From positions 28,034,150-28,098,149 of the forward strand of contig CM069612.1 of assembly GCA_035771175.1 (NCBI GenBank): a stretch of DNA of 64,000 nucleotides, written 5' to 3'. Position numbers and translations under genes: made by a program. The notes beneath the pieces are model-generated. The model ran no database searches, had not been told where the DNA came from, and worked only from the letters and a program-made list of their open reading frames with translations. Shown here piece by piece: positions 11,122 to 23,500 of this stretch. The stretch is from Paratinospora sagittata. Taxonomy: Eukaryota; Streptophyta; Magnoliopsida; Ranunculales; Menispermaceae. Numbering within the stretch: position 1 is the first letter of the stretch; every line of letters starts with the position of its first letter.

Positions 11122-14100
11122 ATGGTAACAGAAACGAAAATGTCTCGAAAAGGGTTGATGGAGCAGGATTTGAGTAAACTGGATGTGGCCAAGTTGAATC
11201 CATTGTCGCCAGAGGTCATTTCTCGTCAAGCAACGATAAATATCGGTGAATTATCGAAATGCTTTTAATTGTTTAAGGATTTTACTCTTCTTAAAAAATC
11301 TTGTGATGTGTTACTAGTTGAAATTTTTTCCTATTTTGGGACTGGGATTTGTGAATCTTTTTGTTCAATTTATTAATGTTTGTAGGTACTATTGGGCATG
11401 TGGCTCATGGGAAATCGACTGTCGTGAAAGCAATCTCTGGTGTTCAGGTGAGTGTTGAGGCGAAATTGTTGATTATCTTGGTTGGAAGTTGAAGCAGGTG
11501 ACCTTAGAAATCAAATGGAATAAATGTTTGTTGCCCTCTGATTTTCGTGTTAGAGTGTATCAACTTGAGCTGAAGTTGAGGAGAGAAGAAGTTGAAAAAA
11601 CCCCATAATGTAAAATGGATGCTCTCTAACGGGCTAGAAAATGAAGTTAATATTTATAGTCTGATGTCCTAATTAGTCTACTGGAAGTTCCTGGTTTAGT
11701 TCCTTCACATCCTAAATTTGTCATGAATTGATGATGCTTAGCTCAAGTGCTAAAAAAAGGGGGTTGATATTGGCAAGATGTCAAGAATCTTGTTTATTAT
11801 TCGGGTTATTGGCTGAATCTCTTATGAGTAGCAAATAACAGTAGCTTGATTAAGTGTATACTGAGATAATGGTCCAAATAAGTTTGTTCAGTGGTCATTT
11901 CCTTCTGTGTCTCTTTACAAGATCTTGGTGTGACTGTTTTCTCTGCAGACTGTCCGTTTTAAAAATGAACTGGAACGTAACATTACCATCAAACTTGGAT
12001 ATGCTAATGCCAAAATATACAAGTGTGAAGATGAACGGTGCCCACGGCCTATGTGCTACAAGTATGGTGATCTATAAGATTTTGGCTTCTTGTCTTATAA
12101 TTTTTGTTTGGTTTTTCATGGTTTCTGTTTGACATTTCATTGCAGGGCTTATGGTAGTGGAAAAGAAGATAACCCACTATGTGATGTCCCAGGATTTGAA
12201 AATGCAAGGATGAAGCTGCTCAGACATGTCTCTTTTGTGGATTGCCCGGTAAGGTGATTGACCTTCATGTTTAATATTTGCATCTTGCTACTAACAAGGA
12301 TCACTTTCTAGTCACTGACATGGATACAAACTGCAATTTCTCCGTCTCATTGACCACTATAAAACCCACAATGTAAACCCAATGTAAAATATGTTGGCAT
12401 GTGTTTGATGAGTGATAGTGAGGCTCTCTGACATAGCAAATCCCTATAAAATAGACTCTGGTTGTTATGTTGGATTCTGATAACATGTTCATAAATTTAG
12501 TTTAGAGTGATATTTCTCAAAGGGGAGGAGGAAAGCCCTGATTAACGGTTTAGGCTTGCATCTTGATAACTATGGGTGAGATAGACAAATAAAAAATTAT
12601 TAGTATGAGCAAAGAAATGTACAGCTTTTTGAGCAATTTGCTCTAAACATCTCCCTTTCTTTAATTGTATTTGTAACACTATAAGAGCACCCCAAAGGTT
12701 TTTAGTGTAGTATCATGTGCAATACACATGCAAGCGCCCCTAGTTGTAGAGTGGTGAAAATGTCCTTTGTAGTATTTATGGCATTTTGAACTGTAAAGGA
12801 AATCGTCTTGTTCAGCAATTTTGACTACCTTTTTTACCATTGCATCAAAGCAATGAACTTTTGTCAGAAGTATCTTCGTATCGCAAATTTCAGTGGATAC
12901 CTTCTTTTCATTAATCTGCCTGTTACTCCGAGGGCTTCTCTCTAATTTTGATGGAAATGCTTACATTGTATTACCTTCCATAGGGTCATGATATTCTTAT
13001 GGCCACCATGCTCAATGGAGCGGCAATCATGGATGGAGCATTACTTCTGATTGCTGCCAATGAGAGTTGTCCTCAACCTCAGACTTCTGAGCATCTGGCT
13101 GCTGTAGAAATCATGCGTCTGCAACACATCATCATCCTTCAAAATAAAGTTGATCTTATCCAGGAGAATGTTGCCATCAATCAGCATGAAGCTATCCAGA
13201 GGTTTATTCAGGTCTTCTTCACATGCTATTGTCTGATGTATCTTATCTTATTTTACCTAGTCCACCAACTGGTCTAAGTTTCAAAACTTAATAATTTGCA
13301 GAAAACTGTTGCTGATGGTGCTCCAGTTGTTCCAATTTCTGCTCAGTTAAAATATAACATTGATGTGGTGTGCGAGTACATTGTGAAAAAGATCCCAATC
13401 CCAGAGAGGAATTTCGTTTCTCCTCCAAATATGATAGTAATTCGATCTTTTGATGTCAATAAACCTGGGTATGAGGTTGATGAGATAAGGGGTGGTGTTG
13501 CTGGTGGAAGCATCCTAAGGGTAAGCTTTTTTGTTCTCAAATCTCAATTGAAGCATGCAATATTTTGTGTATACACAGTAGAAGAATTATGTTGTGCTAT
13601 CTACCAAATTTCATGTACTTGGGCGTCTATAACTTCAATTGTCTCTGTTATGTCTGCTGTTTGTCTGACAGTTAAAAGAATTTCAGTAAATTAAGGTCTT
13701 GTAGTCTTGTAGAATCTATCTGGTGTTTTTTTTTTTTTTTTGCTCTTGAGGACCTCCTTTGTAGATCCAAGAAATGTTGTCTTATAGAGACCTGGGTCCG
13801 TGTGGTTCTCATGAATCTTGAGTACAGTCCACCTATATTGCTTGTAGTGGAGGATCCTGTCCTCTCAGAGTCTCATCTCTCATTAACTTATCCGCAAACA
13901 TGTATTTAACTAATCTATGATGCAGGGTGTTTTGAAGGTGAATCAATTCATTGAAGTTCGCCCAGGGATTGTTGCAAAAGATGAGAGTGGTAATGTCAAG
14001 TGCACTCCAATCTATTCAAGAATAGTGTCACTCTATGCCGAACAAAATGAGTTGCAATTTGCTGTGCCAGGGGGTCTGATTGGGGTTGGCACCACAATGG

Positions 14101-15509
14101 ACCCCACTTTGACACGTGCTGACAGGCTTGTAGGTCAGGTTCTTGGGGAGGTTGGTTCACTGCCAGATGTTTTTGCTGAACTTGAGGTATGTGGCTGAAC
14201 CTGTGAATTATATTTTAAGCTTTAAGGAAGGAAACTGGTACACTTACCTAAGTGAGTTGAGCTTTTCTTAATAATAATGTCTCATAGACATGTCAGTATC
14301 TGTTGTCTGGCTGCTGTTTGTTAGAACCCTTCTAGGCTATCTACATGTCCAAAGCATCTCAACAGGCTGATGTGAAGTAATTAAATATCTTAAGTCTGAC
14401 TTGGTCTTCTATTTGATTGTGGGTTTTAATACCTTGGTTGCACCAAATATGTTAAAATGTTCCATTGGATGTGCAGTAAAAATATACCCTTCTAAATTGA
14501 AAGACGATTGACTTGGTTTCATATCTGATTATGGGTTTTAATCCCTTGGTTGCACCAAATATGTTAAAATGTTCCATTTGATGTGCAGTATAAGTATACC
14601 CTTCCAAATTGAAAGATGATTGACTTGGTTTCATATTTGATTATGGGTTTCAATCCCTTGGTTACACCATCTTACCATGTGATGTGCAGTATACCCTTCC
14701 AAATTGCAAGATGAATTTGACATTGAGAACTGTTAGAGGGATGGACAAGGTCTCGTGTTCGTGGATCTGAACCTCAATCCCTTCTGACTCTTTTAGCTAC
14801 CCTGGTTAACACCTGAATACTTATATGTATTGTCCAATTATTATCCTTGATGAGAAAAGGCTGGGCATTGGCACAATGCTAAGGTAGCTCCATTTTAGCT
14901 TAGAGATTGTGTTCATATTTGAAACACCCTCGTTGCAGTGCAGGGTTAAGGCTGTGCACTTTCATACTTCCTCAGACTTTGTAATAGTGTAAGCCTTGTC
15001 CATCAGACGGACACATTACTATTTTTAGTTAGCCATTAAGTTTTCTTTTTTTTTTTTTTTTTGGGGGGGGGGGGGGTGTCGGGCTTCAATTGATTGCCGT
15101 TGTCAGTTTGAGTCAGGATCTATACTGCTGCTGCTGCCATTGTCAGGTGCATAGTACTTATAGTATGATTTTAACTGTAACTGCTCTTGGTGATTCGCTA
15201 TTTCAGGTTAACTTTTTCCTTCTCCGGCGCCTTTTGGGAGTCAGAACAAAGGGAACGGAGAGACAAGGAAGAGTTGCAAAGCTAGCAAAGGGTGAAATAC
15301 TAATGTTGAACATTGGATCCATGTCAACTGGAGCTAGAGTGCTTGCAGTGAAGAACGATCTTGCTAAGCTGCAACTTACCTCTCCTGTGTGCACAAGCAA
15401 AGGAGAGAAGGTTGCCCTCAGCAGACGGGTTGAGAAGCACTGGCGCCTTATTGGATGGGGCCAGATTCAAGCTGGGACCACTCTTGATGTCCCACCCTGC
15501 CCCATCTGA
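11122..15509 (+). CDS. EIF2G: Translation initiation factor eIF2 subunit gamma
   Basis: Eight coding exons: 11122-11245, 11386-11447, 11949-12061, 12146-12248, 12984-13211, 13302-13520, 13926-14186 and 15207-15509. All joins keep frame and give 470 aa (464 if the second in-frame Met at 11140, [14 protein letters not shown], is used). GTPase motifs: P-loop GHVAHGKST (45-53), DCPGHD (132-137) and NKVD (188-191). The Cys-rich insert of eIF2-gamma follows switch I, with [12 protein letters not shown] and a later LCDVPG. Domains II and III include [18 protein letters not shown] and the C-terminal [15 protein letters not shown]. Role: the subunit that binds GTP and initiator Met-tRNA in the ternary complex. 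Intron 7 (1020 bases) carries a tandem triplication and a T17/G14 tract. The catalytic residues appear intact. Confidence 0.96.
14398..14712 (+). repeat. Three tandem copies of a 112-bp unit in eIF2-gamma intron 7
   Basis: Units start at GACTTGGT at 14398, 14510 and 14622, exactly 112 bases apart; the third is shortened. Each contains the phrase TTGGTT(G/A)CACCA and a GATGTGCAG that resembles a splice acceptor. The first two units differ at only a few positions by eye. Confidence 0.85.
15046..15076 (+). repeat. T17/G14 homopolymer tract in eIF2-gamma intron 7
   Basis: Seventeen T followed directly by fourteen G, about 130 bases before the last exon. The length in the real genome is uncertain because such runs are poorly sequenced. 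Confidence 0.8.
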
Positions 15510-15751
15510 GTAGTGAAAACTAAGGAGAGATAGTAATTGAGAGTTTTTAACACCGGAATTTGAAGAAGGAAGATGTGGGAGGGAAGAGAACTGCTAGGTA
15601 CAATTTTTTGTAGGTGGAGAAGAAAACATGATTTGATTTATTACACTTGTTTTTACCCCTTTAAATTTTATTTCATTGCAATGATTAATGTTTCAAGTTT
15701 CCAAGTGCTAAGTGTTTATGTGGTTCGTATCTTCCCCGCTTGGGCCGTGCT

Positions 15752-15883
15752 GGGGGTACTAGGGTGTCAATGCGGGGGGGCAAACTCAAATGCCTCCGGC
15801 CGTTGATCATTGGGGATGGGTGCCAATGATCAACGGCAGGAGGTGTTTGAGTTTGCTCCCTGCGTTTACACCCTAGTACCCCC
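15752..15883. repeat. Foldback element (imperfect inverted repeat) downstream of eIF2-gamma
   Basis: The left arm begins GGGGGTACTAGGGTGT and the right arm ends ACACCCTAGTACCCCC. Inner parts also pair (CGTTGATCATTGG with CCAATGATCAACG). Arms are about 60 bases with a few mismatches around a loop of about 9 bases. No clear target duplication was found. It may be a small MITE or lie in the 3' UTR as a stable hairpin. Confidence 0.8.
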
Positions 15884-16708
15884 ATCATTTTCCTTTTTTT
15901 CGTTTAAATGCACCCTTGAGCTGGGAACTCTATGGTGAGTGGTTCTGGAAACTCTATGCAAGGGGCTTGCTTGGAGTGACTTTTTGGTCACCATCTCATC
16001 CCCAAGTTGGCTACCCTTCATAGATTATCTTATTTCTGAGCCTTTTATAGTTTTTTCCTTCTTGTATTTTGTGTGCAGAAATCTCCTTGGATCTTGTCAT
16101 GACATGCCTTTAGACTTTTATTTTAAGATTTCTAAATTTTTTTGTTCCGTTACTGATAGCTAAATATGTATTATTGGGTCATCATCTATTAGCTATAGCT
16201 TTGGTATCAAAGTCTTGGCTTTATAAGACTTTTAGGTTCAAGTTTCATCGTAGGTATTGTCTCTCCACATGTGAGGGGGAGTATTATAATGATGGTTTGA
16301 TATGCATTGTTAGGCCTTTGATCCCATTTTTTATACTATCAAAAGATCAAGCCAAGGTCAATGAGGCTCATGGTAAAAAATTAACTAAATCATGTTGTTT
16401 ATCTGACAAAAAAAATAAAATTAAAAATTGAACGTTAAAAGAAATTGTTTTAGTTCCTTGCGGGCTTAATGGCAGAAAGTAGTTTGCTCCGTTTGCTTTG
16501 CCCAGCAGAGCCCTTGTGACCATTCTTCACTTTCAAATTCACTCACATTAACAATGTTTTCTCAAAGAAAATGTTCACTTCACCTAGCAATTCTGAACAT
16601 ATAGCCTGAACTTTGATGAATTCTCTAATACATCATTTTAGAATCCCAAAAATTGCATGCCCGTATGATAAAAAAAAGGCAGAACTTGTGCATCAACAGC
16701 ATTAATTA

Positions 16709-16865
16709 GAAAATAGATAGATAAGCAGTCTTTATTTCATTAGGTCTCTGATCATGCACCAAACGAATTGAATCGCCAACTGCCACGGTGCCACCCACCA
16801 CCAGCTGAGATGCCAACTTCAACTCTTCCAGGGATGTTGCATACAGTACCTCTCCACCCTCTTAA
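16709..16865 (-). pseudogene. Coding-like gene fragment, unrecognised, duplicated upstream of kinesin copy 2
   Basis: The minus strand reads an open stretch containing YATSLEELKLASQLVVGGT followed by VAVGDSIRLVHDQRP, bounded by stops. A diverged copy lies at about 42622-42730 with KEELKLASHVVV but frame breaks. Coding-like composition and conservation of the words in the same frame suggest an exon remnant. I do not recognise the protein. Confidence 0.4.
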
Positions 16866-17260
16866 TTATCACCTTTTTTAATGTCAAAATCTATGTATTA
16901 ATCTACCATTATTGCTTGCAATATAAGGTTCGGATACAGTTCATCAACTTTTCACACGGAGCATGCATTCAACAAGGTTGGTCCACATTAAGAGTTCTAC
17001 TATTATTATTACCTTTCTTTTTAAGGGGATTAAAAGACTTACTATATAATTTGGGTTGGCTTGATATAATAATATATAATCAAATCAATATCATTGAGTT
17101 CAATAAGAAAAACAAATTAAAGTCATTGAAGACTATTTCAACCATGCATTAATTATATTGCAATTAATGCATTTTAATTTATATTTGGAACAAATACATA
17201 GAAAATCCATTCCAACGCCAAACATTCACTTTCTCATCACCTTCAGCTCATACTACAAAA

Positions 17261-17272
17261 AGCTAACGGTTT
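17261..17272 (+). promoter_or_regulatory. MSA-like element upstream of kinesin copy 1
   Basis: AGCTAACGGTTT resembles the plant mitosis-specific activator consensus with its AACGG core, bound by three-repeat MYB factors. It lies about 270 bases before the start codon. A weaker AACGG match lies at 44971-44975 before copy 2. Confidence 0.35.
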
Positions 17273-17534
17273 CAAACCAGAAAAATTCGAAAATGCTATA
17301 GCATGAATTTCAATCTTCCATGCTTGCTTCTTTACCTGCAAAAGCTAAAAACAGATTACTTTTCATAATCTAATTATGTATTTTCAATCTTCTAAACAAT
17401 TTTTTTTCTACATACATCCCTGCTCCATGAAGTAATAATCCAAATCTCCTGATAACTTCAACTGCAATTCACGGCCCCGCAACACACACACACACCCTAA
17501 TTGAAAGCTCCTTTTATCACTTTTTCTGCTTCAA

Positions 17535-20500
17535 ATGGCCGTCACAACTCAGCCCAAGCCTCCTACAACTTCCTACACTCCCTTCATTAATGTAACATCT
17601 CCATTTGTTCATGTCATTAAATTCTAGTGTTTTTATTTTTTTTGAAGCTTCTTGTTTGTGTTATTGTTGGCTTTTTTGCAGAGGAAATCTAGTGTTCATA
17701 ATGAGATTCTGATTGATAAGCGTCGGAAGATAGAAGTTGGGAAGATGGTGGGACAAGTGAATTTGGTTCAAGATGTGTCAGTGAGAGTACTCGATCCAGC
17801 TAGTAGTAGTGCAAGTTCTGAGAGTGGTGGAATTGAGTTTACTAAAGAGGATGTGGAAGCGCTTTTGAATGAGAAGATGAAAGTGAAGAACAAGTTTGAT
17901 TTCAAGGTTAGGGGAAGTGAAAAATCCTTTTTTTATTTGTGTTTATTTTTTAAATAATTGGCAGATGAAAGTTTCAGCTTGTGATTGTTTTTGTGCTTGA
18001 AATTGGCAGATAAAATGTGATCAGATGAATGAGTATGTGAAGAAGCTGAAGCTATGTATTAAATGGTTTCAAGAACTTGAAGAAAGCTATCTCCTTGAGC
18101 ATGAGAAGCTTCGGAGTATGTTGAAGTCTTCGGAGAAAAGAATGTCGGAAACGGGTAATTTTACTGTTATTGCTTCTCATGTTCATTCAATTATTGTTGT
18201 TATAAGTAATGTGATTTGATTTGTTGGCTTTCTGTTTGATTAGAGGTGCAAATGAGAAATAGGACAGATGAATTGGAGTCGGCAATTGGAGCGTTAAGGA
18301 GAAATTATTCTGGTTTGGAAGAGAAACTTGCAAAGCTTGAATCTGAAAAGATGGTAAGTTTTGCAGTTGTTTGAACTTTCATTGTTGCAAGTATTAAGTT
18401 AGCATTTTCAATTTACTTTCCTAAAATTAATCCCTTCTTCTGATGTAAATGGCAGACGGCAACTAATTCTCATAAAAATGAGAAAGAAGTCAGAGTTGCT
18501 CTTGAGAGGATGCAAGCTTCTTTAGCAGAAGCTCTTGAAAGAACAGAACAAGGCCTGAATCGTGCCAATCAGAAGGTAATAATGAATGATTATGTATTTC
18601 ATGTTGTTTCGGTTTCATTTATTCTCTCTATGGAAACAACTTTTTGGATTAATTTAATTTTGCAGATAGAGTCTCTTAATACTACATACAGGAATTCGCA
18701 AGAGTATAACACAAGTTTACAGCAATACAACAGTAGACTTCAGAAAGATAGTGATACTTATAAGGCGAACATTGAACGTCTAGAACTGGAAAAATCTGCA
18801 ATCATGGAGAATCTCACCACCTTACATGGCCGATATGGTATATTGCAGGATGAATTATCTTCATTCCAAGTAAGTTTGTCAATATTTAGATAACATTATA
18901 AGCTATTTTTTCCTAAAGTTCCTTTCCCCTCCCTATATAAATACTCTAACACTATGTCTTAGACTGAGTCATCTTACTTGAATGAGATAAGCCTTTCTGT
19001 TAATTTAGAAAAGGATGTGTATATTTATATGAAGCATTTCTGTTTCTATAAGTGTTCCCTTCAACGGGAATAGCATAAGAAGATTAAGAGTTGCTTCATG
19101 TTGATACCTCTCATAAAACTGCTTTCCACAATGTTTTTTTTTTGGAGAATAAACAAAGCATATTATTAAAGATGCAGTTCAACAGCAAAAACAACAACAA
19201 AACAGAGTATCAGAGGTACTCAAAATCTCAAAGCAAAGGAAAAATATACAAAACCACCCAGCACCCCAAAATCCTAAGGAACCCCTAGGCAGCATTCCCA
19301 CTTCCTGACCCATGCATTAATTGAGAAGTCTCCATTAAGGTTGAAAGCTAATAACCAAGAGCTAGCCATAAATAAAATGTCATTCCAGAGATTGAGGCTG
19401 GATTTTGATTCTCCCTGGAAAATGCCATGGTTACGCTCAAGCCAAAGTGACCAAAGAGTTGCCCATGTCGCCGTTCTCATGATTTCCTTATCCTTGCTCG
19501 TCAGCCCATGAATATGTCCCAAATACAAACACTCCTCACAAGATCTAGGGGCAGTGAACCTATCCCCGAGCCTGTAGTGCCATTCCTTCCAAATGTTAGA
19601 GGAGAATTTACAGGAGAAAAACAAATGTTATGTAAACTAATTTAGAGATGCACTGATAATACAAAGCTCCTCTTGAATTCATTGTCGTGGACATGCTTCT
19701 TTTTTAAACTAATTTCTAGTTATAGCATTCTCATATTGCTAATTGATTATAAGTGGTTTCTTTTATTGACAAAACAATTTCTAAAGCTCATAATTAATGC
19801 CTGAAATAGGTTTCTGGGATAACGATTCAAGCATTGTAATGACCAGTGACACCTTAAAATATTCTTGGGGACTTGATAACCCTTTTTATTATTCAAGTCT
19901 AGACATAGAGATTTAGAAGGCTTAATTCGGTAATCTTAAAATAAATGTCTCCGCACATATTTAGTGCGAGTTGCTTTTGTCACTGCTACATTGAGATAAA
20001 AGAGGCATACCTAGTGCATGAGGCTCCCACAATTTTAGGGTCCGGGAAAGGGACAATATACGCAGACTTACCTCATTAGAGAGTTTGTTTCTGGATTCAA
20101 ACCCATAACCTCCAAGTCACAATACACTAACATCAGCTGTTGCATCAAAGCGGGCCCTGCACTGTTACATTGAGATGAAGATGACAAATGTAAAAGTTAG
20201 TTGCAATTATTTTGAAATAATAGTTGGAGATTTATTATGCATTTGGAACTGATGTTTTTGGGTGTTGGACAAGTTTGAAGTCGGTTTCTCAAACAAAATA
20301 TATTTGTTTTAGCAGTTCCCAACTGTTCTAATGATGCTGAAAATGAAAAAACATGCCACACGGCATGTTTAATTGGACAAGCAATACCAGCTTTCCTCCT
20401 CCCCGTCTGCTAAACCCATTGAGATAAACCTTCTATATCCTTCTTCACATTTCCATTAGATATATGAGTACAAATAATTTAAAATATAACTTTTTCAATT

Positions 20501-23500
20501 TTATGACATAATTGTTAATATTGTGAATCTAGGTTGGTCATATATTCCATAGACTATTGCATATTTGCTATTCTCATATTACTTGTTTTTGTAGTAAGGT
20601 GCCATTGATGTTGAAGTTTATATACTCATATTAATGTTGCTAGGCTTCTCGGAAGGAGACTTTGAAAGAGAGGGAGGCATTAACAAGTGAAGTGGGATGT
20701 ATTGGAGCAAAGTTGCAAAAGGTAAAAGATGAGCGAGATTGCCAACAACTACAGGCACAGTCTTTGACAGCCGAAGTGTTGAATTACAAAGAGCGAACGG
20801 GGAGGTCCTATACTGCATTGGATAACCTGACAACAAAATCAAATGCCCTCGAGGTTTGTTGGTACCGCATTATTGTCTTTCTCACCATTCAGGATATTCT
20901 TGTGCATCTTGTTTGAGCTTGAGATTCTGGCTTTCTTCTGCAGGAGGTTTGTACTTCTCAGGCAGATCAAATACAAATATTGCAGCACAAAGTGGCAGCT
21001 GCAACAGATAAATTGCAGGTGATGCTCATTCTTAGGCATTCATGCATATGGTTATAGGTTTAGTTGCATAATTCACTTTAATATTGTTGATTTAAAATCA
21101 TGCCTCCTTTCCTTCTTCTAGATGGCTGATTTAAATTCTATGGAGACGAGAACAGAATTTGAACAACAAAAGAGACTTGCTCAGGATCTGCAAAATCGCC
21201 TGGCAGACTCAAGGTTTCAAATCATTCAGGCAGAGAAGCTGCATAAAGAATTATACAATACTATATCGGTAGCTTTTATTGCATTCCTTTTGTGTTGACC
21301 ATACATCAAACCTCATTTTGATACTAAACTCCATCTAACTTTCAGGAGCTGAAAGGCAACATCCGTGTCTTCTGTAGAGTGAGACCTTTGTTACCTGATG
21401 ATGGTGCTGACAGAGAAGCTACGGTTGTTTCCTATCCTACATCAATGGAACTCGTTGGCAGGGGAATCGACTTGAAACAAAGTGGTAAGGAAAATTCAGA
21501 CAATTCCATGTCTACTATAAGCTATAATAATTAAGCTACAATATTATTTGTTTCCTTAAGATTTAAACTTTTTGTTTGCAATGTGCTTCGTTTTGTCAAT
21601 ATCTAAAACATATGTTCCAAAATGTTTCATTATCTGCAGGACAAAGACATCAATTTTCATTTGATAATGTTTTCAAACAAGAGGCATTGCAAGATGATGT
21701 TTTTGCTGAAATTTCTCAGCTAGTTCAAAATGCCTTGGATGGTCATAAGGTATTTCCTTGTTTTCAAGTCTTGGTAAAAATGAATCAGTAGCAGTTTATG
21801 CTTTGCTGCTTCCTTCTTTTCTTTTTAACTTTGTTCCCAGTGGCAGGACACGAGTAATACAACATCTATTGCATTAGGGTGACTAAGCAATCAATATGTC
21901 CTACAGTTTATTCTATGCGTACTGAGCTTTTGCTTGTTCGTCCTTCTTGGAATTTTCACCAGTATCAGCCCTAGTCCTTAGGGACATATATATTGAACTT
22001 TTTTTGGAGTTCTCTTTTATGATCTTAAGACCTTCAATTGTACTTTTCCTATAGAAACCTCTAGCTTATGCAATAGCATCTTCAAATATTTGCTAAAAGG
22101 CATTACAATTGTCTACTTTCTATTCGGGTGCTAAAATGAGTGTGATGCCCATGACCTTGCCATTTCTTTGTTCAGTTTGTTTGTCCTAAAGTTTCATTGT
22201 TAACTAAAATAGCTTCATATCATTGTAAGCATAAATCAGAATTTTACAACTTTTTTAAAGACCTGGAAAATTGGATCAAAGATGCATCAAATTTATCTGT
22301 TCACTACTTGGGATAGTATGATTTTTCTTGGAACTATGGAAGTGGATGCATTGATATATATACCAGTACAACATGGCTGATTATTTTTGGTCCTTTGCAG
22401 GTTTGCATTTTTGCTTACGGTCAGACCGGCTCTGGTAAAACCTATACCATGATAGGTAAACCAGATGTTCCAGAGGAGAGGGGAGTAATACCTCGCTCCA
22501 TTGAACAAATATTCCAAACTACCGAATTTTTATCATCTCAAGGCTGGAAATATAAGATACAGGTTAACACACTTTTTTTAGTTATTGTATCTGCAGTAGA
22601 ATCAGTTCAAGCATTAGCCTATATGGATGTTTGACCTTTTATTTTATCTTTTTCTTTCAAAATGCAGGCATGTATGTTGGAAATTCACGATGAGACGATC
22701 CGAGACTTGTTATCAACAAGTCATATAGACGCTCAAGAAAATAGGACAGTCCCGACTGGAAAGCAATACACAATCAAGCATGATGCTTATGGAAATACAC
22801 ATGTTTCTAATCTGACCATTGTAGATGTGCATTCTATCAAAGAAGTTTCCTCTCTTCTACACCAGGCTGCACAATGCAGGTAAATTCTTAAAATGATTTC
22901 CTTACTCTTCTTTTATCTACACCATGTATCGTAGCAACAAAAAACTTAGATTTATTTGAAAATGTCACGATTAACTCACAAATTAGATTAAGTAAATATA
23001 TTTTCTTTAACTTGAACATTGAAGGAAGTAGGCAACTTTTTCCTATTTAAAATGGAAAGTTTATGAAAATATTCTTTAATTTTTTCATAATAATCTTTCC
23101 TTCTTTAATCTCTAGGAACTTTATTTCAACATAATATTTTTATGTTTAATTTGATTTATTGTAAAATTGTTGTGCGCAGCGGAAGCGGAAGACAAATAAC
23201 AAACGCACAAACCCAAACAATCAAACGATCCAAATGAATGCAAAAACAAACCAAAACAAGAACACACAGATTTACGTGGTTCGGTGAATATAGTGGACGA
23301 GAGATGAGAATTAATCCACTAATGAGAGAATGCAAATAGGTTACAACTTATAATCAGATCTAAAACAAATTCTCTCAACTCACACAAATCTCAAATTTTC
23401 ACACACTCATCGCAAAGGGTTTATATAATACAAGGTGCTAGAGTTAGTTTCTAACACAAACTAGGAAAGTTTCCAATTCAGCTAGGAAACTAATACACTA

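Larger units (their letters stand above)
15510..17534. other. Intergenic region between eIF2-gamma and kinesin copy 1
   Basis: Holds the eIF2-gamma 3' UTR, the foldback at 15752-15883, and on the minus strand a coding-like fragment at about 16709-16865. AT-rich sequence then leads into the kinesin promoter, including an AACGG-containing site at 17261-17272. A CA repeat lies at about 17484-17496. No complete gene seen. Confidence 0.5.

Noticed and set aside
11854..12132. Open frame spanning eIF2-gamma intron 2 and exon 3
   Set aside because: Its first part is intron and it runs out of the eIF2-gamma frame; exon 3 (11949-12061) explains the coding part.
15752..15883. Calling the hairpin a microRNA precursor
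   Set aside because: No expression data, no recognised mature sequence, and arms as long as this are common in MITEs.
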